NCBI GenBank assembly: GCA_012845835.1
Contig: JABAKD010000011.1
Coordinates: forward strand, 9,548,381-9,612,380
DNA from: Undaria pinnatifida
Taxonomy: Eukaryota; Sar; Phaeophyceae; Laminariales; Alariaceae
Length of the DNA: 64,000 bases
Direction: 5' to 3'
This document shows, piece after piece, positions 35,585 to 45,172 of this stretch (the stretch's first letter is position 1; the number at the start of each line of letters is the position of its first letter). Below the pieces are notes generated by a model. It searched no databases, had not been told where the DNA came from, and saw only the letters and a list, made by a program, of their open reading frames with translations. The translations under genes were made by a program, and so were the position numbers.

Positions 35585-35760
35585 CAAATATGGAGGTGGG
35601 GGGGTGGGGGGGCAGGGAAGAGGGGTGTTACTTGTGGTCCTTTGTGTTCTTGGTTGAGCCTTAATAGGACGTGCGATGATGGAGATGGAGGGTAGGGGGG
35701 GAAGCGGGGTGTTATTGGTGACCTTCGTGTCCCTGGTTGAGCCTTAATAGGATAGGAGCC
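35585..35760 (+). repeat. Tandem duplication (period 83) just after the Wee1 stop
   Basis: TGGTTGAGCCTTAATAGGA occurs at 35,651 and 35,734, each preceded by a G-rich block and GGGGTGTTA(C/T)T. It probably lies in the 3' untranslated region. A protein-like stretch on plus after it (35,800-35,940, with SVDELLLFCDTP and LKFELLDLKG) might be an alternative terminal exon, but I could not place splice sites with confidence. Confidence 0.7.
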
Positions 35761-36164
35761 GGTGCTTGCGTGTTTTCGGCGGGGTGGAGTGGGTCGGGGC
35801 GGAGCGGGTTCGGTCGACGAACTGCTGCTGTTTTGCGACACCCCCGCGGCGCCGCTAAAATTTGAGCTTCTGGATTTGAAAGGAGCTTGTGGCGAGTTCC
35901 GGGGTCAGTGCGGCAGCTGCCTGGTCGCAGGCCGTGAGGTTAAAGCAGTTTTTTTGTTTTGTATTTGTTTTTCAGCTGGTGAGTGGTAGTTGTTGGGTGG
36001 GTTGGGTTCAGGGGGAAGGACAGGGAGAACGGGGGAGCTGAAAAAACGGGGAAAAGGGACACAAGTGTATAGTGGAACGGGTGACTAGCCTCGTTCTCGA
36101 TTCCTATGCTTGGTTTGCCTCTCGGATAACCTGGCGTGTACCGACGGGCCAGTGAAAAACCGGT

Positions 36165-36480
36165 ATGTTGGATTGCCTTGTATTTTTGTTTGTCTCGCGC
36201 TTGTTTTTCGCCCCAAGAGCCAACCAGAAAGCTGATCTCACAGGAGAGTTTTTTTTTTTTCGAAGACGGAGACTTCACCTCGACGAAACGTTTTCTGGGT
36301 ACGGCAGTAGGTATCTCTTATTTTTGTAGGGCCACGTTTTTTTTTGCTGTTTTTGTTTTTGTCTTGTCCTGGTCTGTATGCTTCCTTTCCCTATTGTCCT
36401 GCCGGTCGTATAAGAGTATGCGAGCAGGCGCAGGAGGCAACCCGGTTTTGCGTTTTGCGGTCCTAGATGGTCGGCCGCTC
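36165..36480 (+). repeat. Dispersed repeat, partner of 63,625-63,995
   Basis: Blocks shared with the reverse complement of 63,625-63,995 include TTTGTTTGTCTCGC, AACCAGAAA, GACTTCACCTC..CGAAAC, CTGCCGGTCGTATAA and CAGGCGCAG. Both copies show T-rich stretches at the same places. It is probably an old transposon. The 238-codon frame over this region (36,136-36,852) is not called as a gene. Confidence 0.7.
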
Positions 36481-38923
36481 GGCAATTACAGGGGTGGGGA
36501 GAGGGGCGATGCCTGGCAGGGCAGAGGGCCACAGAGCGGCGGTAATGCGAAGTTGAGGCTAGGTTGGGTCGATCCAGCCTTGTTTGCTCGTGGTGTTGAG
36601 ATTTGGTCGTGGTGTTTCTCCCTCGATGATTATGATGTGGATGATGACGTGCGACTCGACTCGGTGTGGTTATCGTGCACGGCTACCATTACCGCATATT
36701 GTGAATTCGCCGGGTATACTTGGGTTTCCGGGTCCGGCGCTGAAATGGAATATCGGCTGGTGCTTGTTGTTGTGGTTGACTTCGTCGGGTTTGTCTTTGT
36801 CTTTGTCCTTGCCGCCATTGCTCGGCAAGGGGTGGGGGGCGGGGAAGGGTAGGGCAGGGCAGGGCGTGGATTAGAGAATTCCTTTTTGAAGTGGATGAGT
36901 CATGCTTGTGGCTGTTTATCCCCGTCTCAGGACGTCTTGAATTGTATGCTTAACGTCTATTTGGGGATTTTATGTATGTGGTATTCGATGTGGTTCCTCT
37001 GGGTAAGGGGAGGGGGGAAGAGGGAGTCACGGTCGCGGACAACAAACGCCGCTTCCCATTTCGTTGGTGCCTATGTATCCTGAAGGGGCAGCAAGCATCT
37101 CAAAGGATACACTGGCTTCTAGAGTAACGTATTGTTGCACACGGTAAATGTATGATTTGAGTAATTCGATGGAAGGCCTGACGTTCGAACTCGTTGGCCA
37201 GACAAGCCACACTCGACCTGGAAACCCGCTGGCCTCTCGTCGTGCGTTTGTGTTGGATGTGGCTGGTTGCCTTTTTCCAGTGTGGGGGAGCGGTTGGGCG
37301 GGTGGTGTGCGCTGTCAGGGCGGGCTACAGGTAAACATGGCAAGTGTCTCCATCCGCGCTTCGCCGCTCGATGCAGGCGCGGCATGGGAGTTTTGTGTTT
37401 GTCTGGGCTGCCTCCCTTCATTGCGTGGACAGCTCTATTAATCGGAGACGCGATGATCGGTCGGCTTACGTACGTAGTAGCTCTTCCGTGGTGGTCATAG
37501 CTGCCCCTCTTCCCTGCTCTGCCTCGTTTCCGTTTTCCCTCGCTCCCTTCTTTCTTTATTTTTGCTGTGCTTTGGCCTGGACGTGTTGGCGTTGTTTTTT
37601 CGTGTTCCATTGGAGGAAGGTACCTTGTCGTAGATATAATAATGTGGGTCGGCTCGGTCGTTGTTGTGACGCATGACGATCGGTCGTCGTTTGTAATGAT
37701 GTTTCAAGTATATGCTGTAGGGCGTGACATGGTCTTTGTCGCTCGCCGCCCCCCGCCCCCCCCTCCCTAAACTCTTGAACGATACGTACAGTATGCAACG
37801 TACAAGTATAGTGTTTTTTTCTCTGTTTTTTTCCTGTTTGGGTGCCGTGGCTCATGGTGGTGATGCTGCTCGATAATGATGGTGATGGTGATGTTGTTGA
37901 TTGGTTGATAATGATTGATTGATTGATTGATTGGATATGGTTGATTGGTTGGTTGATAGGTTGATAGGTTGTTGGAGAGCATGAGTTAGTTGGCTTTTAT
38001 GCGCGGCGTGCGGTCTGACGCTACTGCACACCGTGTAGGCGACCTTCCTTTTTCTCGTACTACAACAGTTATATTTAGTAGGCATACTACAGAGGCTTTT
38101 TTTGTTTCTGGCAACTTACAGTACTAGTAAGCCTTCAGATGACGAAGAAGGTTCTTTCTCCCCCTCCTCAACCGCCCCCGAGACCCGAGACGGACCCCTG
38201 GTTACTTATCATTATTCGTCGTTGTTGCTTGTTGTTGGTTTTGTTTTGTTTTTGTATCGTCTTTTTTTGCGCGGCCACATCCGCCGTGCTGCCTTTTTAA
38301 TTGCTTTCTAACGTACCATAGATAGGGGGACTGTTCATCCATTTTTTCTTGTTTTATCTTGAGAAGATCGAAACAACAAAGGCAGTGAGTGAAGTACCAC
38401 AAAATAATGATGAGCTATCATACGGTTACCCACACTCGATTAGGTGCGATCGTCACGAATCACCATCCTTCATCACCATCACGAGCTCGGTGGGGGGTGT
38501 AATGGTAGTGTTTTACAAGAGAGGGAGGAAGGACCCTGGTGGAAAGGTGGGGTGTATGCGCGTATTATGCGCGGCAAAATGTAGCACTGCTGCCGTTTAG
38601 GGCTGGCTAGATTGCTACACCCCTCCCCCCCCCCTCCCCCCCGCTTCAACTCTTAAAATCTCTTTGAGCTTTTACAAGCAGCGCGCGTACCCTATACTAA
38701 ACCATACCACTTACTTTAAAAATCGCTCTTCTTTTTGAGACACTCTCGGTAATTGCGCTGCTGCTGCATTGTTGCTACCCATGCCTGGTGGCACTTCCTA
38801 CGTGTAATAAAACTCCAAAGGCTGAATCCCAACTCTTAAAGCAGGCCGGGCGTGTGGCACTTATTGACCCCACGGGACATCATTAATGCATACTACACTT
38901 CATTCATACCGCCACCCCCCATC
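36481..38923. other. Intergenic DNA, no supported gene
   Basis: Frames are short and without known domains. A TGAT/GGTT microsatellite lies at 37,855-37,978, and C runs near 37,750 and 38,622. Nothing else is recognised. Confidence 0.4.
37855..37978. repeat. GGTGAT / GATT / GGTT microsatellite
   Basis: ATGGTGATGGTGATG changes into GATTGATTGATTGATTG and then GGTTGATAGGTTGATAGG. It is a compound simple repeat. Confidence 0.95.
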
Positions 38924-39687
38924 CTAAGACCCCAACAGCCTGGTAGCAGATAGATCGTCAATCATTTCGTCGTCACGGAGTTGCGAATGGACGTGCTGTG
39001 GTGCCGTTGCAGCAGTGCTGCACCTAGACCGCTGCTGGTGCTGGGTGGTGCGGCAGCAAGAGTAATACAAGCAGTGTTCTATAGACGGCACTCCAAGCTC
39101 TTCATTAATAAATCCGTCGCTGAAGGACGACACCTCCGATGAGCGCGAATCCACCCCGTTGAGGTTCTCTGTCTGCCTGCCGTCGCCGTCGATCCGTCGA
39201 GCAAGCAGGAGGAGGACGCCCCTGGCCCAACTTTGGCTGGGGAAGTTATCGAGCTTTGGTACGAAAGAAGTGAGGAGCAGTAGGGTAATTGTTTTGGGTG
39301 CCGTCACTCACACCGTGAGGAGATACAATATACTAAACCTAGTATATTACATCTATAGACGGTCGTCCTTCACCGGCCTAAACTGCCGTCTCCTGGCATT
39401 TCGTTGTGGTAGTCGGGCAATTTTAATTATTACTCCGTACTAATTCAAGACATTTTAATTAGTTTTCACCTTCGAGGCACACGATATATATGGACCTATA
39501 GGGACCAACTACTGCTATGCAGAGGTGTCTCTGGCTCTGTGTATTGGTCACTTGAAATCACGCGAGGATTTCTAGGATATTGCATCTCTGGGATTAATAG
39601 TAGTTGCTCGCTGTCCGCCAGATACCTTTTGACAGAAGGGGGGGCGGAAGTCGCTCGTTCAAGCAGGCCATAACGCCTGCCAGCCAT
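38924..39687 (-). CDS. Possible small two-exon gene, hypothetical
   Basis: Two minus-strand frames look more protein-like than their surroundings. One starts at an ATG at 39,687 and runs to 39,496, containing LLERATSAPPSVKRYLADSE and QYTEPETPLHSSSW. The other runs from about 39,200 to the stop at 38,924, containing GVDSRSSEVSSFSDGFINEE and ends DDEMIDDLSATRLLGS. A donor-like GTGAGT (minus) lies near 39,313 and a TTCCCCAG acceptor near 39,240, but the first frame has no good donor and I cannot join the two reliably. No family is recognised. It could equally be two chance frames or an exon remnant. Confidence 0.25.
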
Positions 39688-39859
39688 AAACGTACCAACA
39701 CATTTTTTTTTCTCTAGTCTACCCGTACGTAGTACCCCTTTATATATCCTACCTTTTTAGCGAACACTATAGTGTAAAAATGCAGCAATAAATAGGCCCC
39801 TAGCTACATATCACACCCCGGACAACAAACAGCCTATTGAATGTGCCTCTAATGGTATG

Positions 39860-40137
39860 TCAATCTAGCTTGGGGTATTGCATATCGATACCTATTGACA
39901 CCTTCGATAGGTATGCGATTTTGTCGATCTATACCTGTTTTGCTTAGACCAATAAGTCCAGAGAAATTGGTGCAAAAGGCTTTTGTTCTTGAGATAGGTG
40001 AATCCGTCTATCGATACCTGTTTCTTCGACCAATAGGTTCTGATAAATCGGCACCTGTATGCTATTGTTCTTGCAATAAAAGTTATGTCACATTGTCGAT
40101 CGATACCTAACACTGTGATATAATAAGGTTAGGGGGC
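39860..40137. repeat. CGATACCTATTG repeat field, left part
   Basis: Short blocks such as TATCGATACCTATTG, TCGATCGATACCTA and GACCAATAGGTT occur every 40-80 bases in both orientations. The same field resumes at 45,173 on the far side of the gypsy element, which indicates that the element inserted into it. Confidence 0.75.
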
Positions 40138-40395
40138 TGTTACAGACACAGGCCACCCTTTGCAGGTATCTCTACTTGGCAGGTTCCACGTTGGTCGCTC
40201 ATTTGTACTAGACAAGCTCTTGTATTAGTTCCACACGCGCCACGGACGAACTGAAAGCGTTGCTAATCCGCGACGCGAAAGCATCATCCCCGTTTTCCTA
40301 TACGCACATGCCTTCAAAGGCATGTGAAACCCCTTTCTGATATATCCGTATCTAGATATCACGCCTTCCTAGGCTTCCAGGGCGATGCCATAACA
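40138..40395 (-). repeat. 3' LTR of the gypsy element
   Basis: TGTTACAGAC...GATGCCATAACA, 258 bp, homologous to the 312-bp solo LTR at 10,084. It includes a 10-bp hairpin (CACATGCCTT, loop CA, AAGGCATGTG) also present in the solo copy. Confidence 0.75.
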
Positions 40396-40435
40396 CTAGC
40401 CCACCCTAATAAGCCGCATATTGAAAAATAACGAC

Positions 40436-41029
40436 GATTCGGGGAAGCACCGGTTCCACGGTCTAGAACATGACTCGAAGATGCGGCTCTTCAAAACCTT
40501 CTCCCACACCTCTACCCTGCGAGGCTACGAAGCCTCAGGAAAAACTCCAATAAAGCAAAAAAAAAGAAACAAACCAAAATGCGAAAGCGCTGGGGTCGAA
40601 GGCGGAAGAGTCAAAGACCTCGCGAGCAAAACCCCAAGCGGCCGCAAAAAAAACGTGTACCAGAACGCGCTACGCACGAAACCCAATTCACGCGCGCGCA
40701 ATGGACATCGTGCTTCACCCTGCGGGGGTGACGTCGGAACCGGGCGGAAAATTACCAGAAAGATCCCCCCAGGGAAACAAATAAAAAACCCAGAACAAAA
40801 ACGAATATCCCCCGAAGAAGCAAAATTCAAAACCGGGAAAACAGGATCAAATACTCGAGGGCAGTGGAGTGGCCTGAACGTCAACCAGCCACGTCCGCGC
40901 CTCGAGATTCATCTACGTTATTTCGAATCTCCCGTGCAACGGATCTACCCCGACGGAGTTGAAGGCACCAGGAACCTTGAACATCTCCTGTGCAAGTCTT
41001 GTAGTGAGCCGGAGAGAGCGGAAGCTTGA
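40436..41029 (+). other. Long antisense open frame over the gypsy 3' end
   Basis: About 198 codons stay open on the plus strand from just after the LTR to 41,029, opposite to pol. The predicted product is very basic (many KK, RK pairs). The first ATG is at about 40,481. Nothing resembles it. A-rich plus-strand composition may keep the frame open by chance. Confidence 0.25.
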
Positions 41030-41156
41030 TCGGTCCCGGGTCGTCTAGAAAACGTACCAAATATTCCCCATCGGTGGTTGTGCGAGCGCTCATTTTCCCT
41101 AGCCACCACAAGCCGCCATCGGCTTTGTACCAAAAATGGGCCCCATTGGGGGGCAC
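40990..41156 (-). pseudogene. Gypsy polyprotein C-terminal Tudor-like module
   Basis: The frame reads ...FWYKADGGLWWLGKM, then DGEYLVRFLDDPGPIKLPL and YKT, ending with GSWCLQ. Clustered aromatics (WY, WWLG) with a YLVRFLDDPGP strand pair resemble a Tudor or SH3-like barrel rather than a classical chromodomain. In chromoviruses the C-terminal module reads histone marks and guides integration, so an analogous role is plausible here. The frame lies downstream of the integrase linker (LNWTGPYKILAVGP at about 41,800) and is separated from it by stops. Confidence 0.55.
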
Positions 41157-41929
41157 CGTGGTGCTGAAGTGCTGTAGTGGCGTAACCAGTCAGCGCGCGA
41201 CACGCAGCCGTAGTCAGGTGTCAAGAATCGTTCGCCGTTAGCATGAAAAAGCTCCCGTTATGCAGCCCCAATGCGCATCTGACGATACAGGCGGTTGGTT
41301 ACGCGGTCTTGGTTCGGAGTGCCAGCCCAGTAGAGCAAGATCTGCTGGCGTTAGAGCTGGAGGTCCATCTCTCGTTCCCACGACGGACGGGAGAGCCCAG
41401 TCCAATGCGTCTCGTACATCACCGCCATGACCCCACCCCTACCACGGACCGATTGGTGGCCATGCCGGTGGTCCTCTCCACCTCTAGCCGCTGGCGGGGC
41501 GCCGACACGTCGTCTTGGGTCACGTGATATGAGGGGGATTTCGTAAAATTATTGAGCACGTATTGCGTTAACCCATCGGGAAGGTCCTTCTAAAGGCATG
41601 TCGCCACGGTCGTGGGGGTTGGCGCAGGGCTTACAGCGCTCGACCGAGACGCGGAGGTGCGCATCCGCGCCGGGCATGTATGTGGGGAGGTCCAAATAGA
41701 GGAGTGTATCCCCGGGGGGGAACCGTCCGGTGTGTCGCTAGAGGAGCAGGGGCCGACAGCAAGGATCTTGTAGGGCCCCGTCCAATTCAGGGCGAATTTG
41801 GTCTTGAGCACCTTTGCATCGGTACCGGCTTTCGCGCCTTGGCGAATATAGACCGTATTATACATACAAACCCAATTACCCACAACGGAGCTGGGAACCT
41901 AGCGCAAAGAGTCCGAAAGGGCTGAGTTT

Positions 41930-42500
41930 CGACGTTCCTCACGGGAACCTGTTAAGGCATGCATCTCGCGAACAATATCGTTGGCGCGCTGTTGGCGTTC
42001 CGACGCCAGGTCGCAGTATGCAAGGTGGTCGCGAGCCAGGCTCTGATGGCCGGCGATCCCAGAGCGGTCGAAAACAGTGAGAGGGAGTCGCGGGAGCCTG
42101 CTCAAGTGAACCTCGTTGGGGGGCAGGCCAGTGGCGGCGCCGACCGAATTGTTGTAGGCGAACTCCACGTGTGTCAACTGCGCATCCCAATCGCCTTGGC
42201 GTTTGTTGATTACCATAGCCAGCATTTAGGCCAATGTGTGGTTAACGCGCTCCACACCACCATTACCGCTCGGATGGTAGGAGCTGGTGACGATTTTTGG
42301 AACACCAAGATGCTCATATACGACGTGAGAAAGCTTGGAGCAGGCCGGGAGGCCGTTGTCCTAGATGATGCTACGTGGACACCCCCAAAGGGGAATGTAC
42401 CGGTGATAAGGATGTTGGCCGTGCCTTCAGCTGTAAATCCAGCGGCGGTGACGGCGAACATGTCCGCACGACGGCTAAAGCGATCGGTGAAAAGCAAATA
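41930..42500 (-). pseudogene. Gypsy integrase core, frameshifted
   Basis: TDRFSRRADMFAV (about 42,490) supplies the first catalytic Asp. DNG at about 42,355, in another frame just after a stop, supplies the second, and YHPSGNGGVERVNHTLA (about 42,240-42,290) the catalytic Glu. WDAQLTHVEFAYNNS and TGLPPNEVH follow. The D-D-E triad is therefore still readable but spread over frames and interrupted by stops. Confidence 0.8.
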
Positions 42501-42639
42501 TAGGTGTTACCCCGGGGCGTGACCGGAAATGACCAAAAACAGTCCACGCTTACCGCAATGCCCGGTCCCGGAGAGAGGGGAATCGAAATGACGGACCATT
42601 GAACGGTCAGTTGCAGTGTCTGCCGCGCGTGGCCCTTCA

Positions 42640-42790
42640 AGCAATGGCACAACCGCCAGCGGGTGCATATGCTCATTCCTATCCACCAATAGAAACGCTC
42701 GAGCATGCGAAGTGTGCGTGCCGTGCCTAGATGGCAGGAAGAAGTCGAATTGCAGGCTTGCATGATCCAAGGGCGCGTGAGTAGCGGCAC
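42640..42790 (-). pseudogene. Gypsy integrase zinc-binding segment
   Basis: HLGTARTLRMLERFYWWIGM followed by CTRWRLCHCLKGHARQ gives the spaced His and Cys residues of the H2C2 finger that precedes the integrase core. It is read in one frame (ORF 43,087-42,371), while the upstream part lies in other frames. Confidence 0.7.
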
Positions 42791-43506
42791 GTAAATACGG
42801 ATTGGTTCGTCCCCCAAAAGGCAAGCCGCGCGGCCCGCAGGCCGTAAGGAATAGTGGGCCGTGGTTGGATTCGGACGAGAAGGACAATGTCCTCGTCGGT
42901 AGTATGGAGGCGGCCTTTGCCAGCGAGCTCCTGGATCTCCAAGAAGGGGGGGCGCTGGTGTGAGGGGAAACGCGATGAGACTTCGGTGGGCAAGGCCAAC
43001 GGCCGGCCGAGAAGAATGTATCGTAGGGCAGCGTAGCACGTAGGCTCTGCACGTTGCCCTCTCTCCCAGTCGGCGTGCGAATAGCATGCAGCGGAATCAC
43101 CAAAGTGTAGTTCGGCAGCAGCGCCAAGGGCGTCCAAATCGGCCGAAGGGGCGGAGGGGGACTCCGAAGGGGTCGAGAGCCCTAAAAGCGGGATACCCAA
43201 AGGCTCCGCTCGGTCACGGTCAGACGGGATGGGTATCGAAATCTCGAAAATCAGTGGAGGCAAGGGGGAGCCCACCCAAGACGGCGCTATCGGGTTGGGG
43301 CACCAGCCCACCCAAGCCAATGCCGGGGACCGATGTGGAGGGGGTGAGCAGGTCGCAAGCCCCGACGAGGTGTATGGCCTCATCGTCGACAGACAGGGGT
43401 GAGGCGGCTAGAACCGCTGCGGTCGTGCTCAGTCGCCGGCTGTGGCAACCGCGAAAGGAAGTTAGCATTACAATTTTCCCTTCCCTTTCGGTGCTGTAGT
43501 GTGTAG

Positions 43507-43974
43507 TCAAACGCGGTGAGGTACTCGAGCCACCTCTGGACTCGCGCGTTGTGGCCCAACTTTTCTGATATTTTTCAGAGCCTTGTGATCCAACAAAAAT
43601 CGAAACTTCGTACGCCAAAGGCAGCCTCTGCGAAGGCGCTTGATCGCCCATACGATGCTGCCTGCTTTCGAATCGAGCGGCGTCCAGTGTCTTTCCGAGT
43701 CGAGGGTAGCGCGGCTAACATAGGCAATCGGCCTCACGGAGCCGCCGGGCTGTTCTTGCTCTAGCGTAGCGCCAAAGCCGTCAATGCTGGCGTCGCAGTA
43801 CACCCGAAAAGGGCGGGAGCCATCCTCCACGGCGTCCCAAACGGGGAAGACCAGGACCGGTGGAGCGGCGAGCTCCGCGAGCATGTCACGCACGATGGCT
43901 TCCATGCTCGGCGTGAACAAACCTTTGACGCCCTTCTTGAGGAGGGCCGTGATTGGTCGAATCCGTTTGGGCAT
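43507..43974 (-). pseudogene. Gypsy RNase H segment
   Basis: FRVYCDASIDGFGATLEQ carries the first catalytic Asp. IAYVSRATLDSERHWTPLD and the FLLDHKALKNI strand (third acidic site) follow at normal spacing. The segment joins RT upstream through a region with frame changes (PKRIRPITALLKKG belongs to the RT connection). Confidence 0.8.
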
Positions 43975-44249
43975 ATATCAGGCAGAAACGTTCGGTAGTA
44001 CGAAAGGCCACCCTGGAGAGAGTGCAGCTGTTTCAGGTCTCGGGGCATGGGCATGAGAGTCCAAGCCGACACTTTCTCGGCGTTTGGGCGCACGCCCGCG
44101 GGCGAGATGGAGTGGCCCAGGAAATCAGCGTCCGTCGCGCCGAGTCAGGCTTTTGAGGAGGAGAGCTTGATAAGGTTGTTCTTAAGGTTCGCTCGAAGAG
44201 GGCACGGATGGTTTTAACGTGGGTCGACGGGTCTGAAATCGAACACGAT

Positions 44250-44809
44250 CACATCGTCCAGTTATGCTGTAACCTGTTCCAAACCCTTGGTAACCCCGTT
44301 GATCACCTTCACACAAACCACCCAGGCGATGCGCTGCTACCCTGAGGCATAACCAGCCACTCGTAAAGGCCCGTGAGGGTGCAGAATGCCGTGAATGGAA
44401 CTGTGTCCTGGTGGGCGGTTATCTGGTGAAACCACGACACAAGGTCAAAAAGGGAGAAAACACGCCCCTTGCCCAAAGAGTTCAGGACCTGATCCACGCG
44501 CGGGATGGGCAGCTGGCTAAGTCTGCTAATGTCGTTGAGCTTCTTGTAGTTGACAGTGATCCGAGCACCGCCAGATGTTTTCGGGACGACCATCAGGGGG
44601 CTCGAGTTTGGCGAAGTCGAGTGTTGGACCAAACCGGCAGCCAGGTTCTGATTGAGGATGGCGTCCACCTGTTTAGCCAAATCGGGTTGATGCGATGTGG
44701 CCGGGAGGTGACAGGCGCACTGCCCCCCGGTACCGAAATTTCGAAGGGCATCAGAGAGCAGGAGCCCAAATCCGTTTTGGAGCTGGAAAAAACAACCGGA
44801 AATTCGCAA
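44250..44809 (-). pseudogene. Gypsy reverse transcriptase segment with stop at the active site
   Basis: The frame 44,809-44,309 contains LVQHSTSPNSSPLMVVPKTS, GARITVNYKKLNDIS, PIPRVDQVLNSLG, FSLFDLVSWFHQI (first catalytic Asp) and GLYEWLVMPQG. About 45 bases further, EQVTA is followed by TAA (44,264-44,262) and then LDDVIVFD, so the tyrosine codon of the YxDD motif has become a stop. Another stop follows at about 44,216. It cannot make an active enzyme. Confidence 0.85.
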
Positions 44810-45117
44810 AGGTCGTCGCCTAGTTCTTCGATGGCCGCAGGGGTCTACTCTGGGCTATGTAAGTCGAAAGTTTTTTTGCGCAGATGCCTCGGCAGGCCGT
44901 GCCAGACGCTGCGGCGTCCAATGTCTTTCCGGAGTCGAGCGCTGCAAGCCCTGCGCCAATCCCCACGACCGCGGCGACATGTCTAAGTACCTTAGCATCT
45001 ACGGTCGCCACAGCGACGGCAGGCTCATGTTCAGCCGACGACACACTCGCCCCCGCAAGGTGAAGCACGATGTCCATTCCGCGCGCGCGAATTGGGTTGA
45101 GCGTACGTAGCGCGTTC

Positions 45118-45172
45118 TGTTACGTTTTTTTTGCGACCGCTTGGGCTTTTGCTCCAGGGCGATACCATAACA
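45118..45172 (-). repeat. Remnant 5' LTR of the gypsy element (55 bp)
   Basis: It starts TGTTACG and ends GCTCCAGGGCGATACCATAACA, which match the two ends of the 258-bp LTR on the other side. The LTR middle is missing, so this LTR probably suffered an internal deletion that may also have removed gag. Confidence 0.6.

Larger units (their letters stand above)
40138..45172 (-). mobile_element. Degenerate Ty3/gypsy LTR retrotransposon
   Basis: About 5.0 kb coding on minus. From 5' (right) to 3' (left): remnant LTR (45,172-45,118), short unidentified frame (45,077-44,820), reverse transcriptase (44,809-44,250), RNase H (43,974-43,570), integrase zinc finger (42,780-42,640), integrase core (42,500-41,930), linker (41,880-41,760), Tudor-like module (41,156-40,990), untranslated tail, purine-rich AGGGTGGGCTAG tract and 3' LTR (40,395-40,138). 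The order RT, RNase H, integrase defines Ty3/gypsy. Frameshifts and stops break the polyprotein into at least eight pieces, and gag and protease are missing or unrecognisable, so the copy is dead. Flanking short repeats on both sides show the insertion site. A target duplication was not found. Confidence 0.85.

Noticed and set aside
36136-36852. 238-codon frame downstream of Wee1
   Set aside because: It overlaps a dispersed repeat and changes character abruptly along its length. It is not a plausible single protein.
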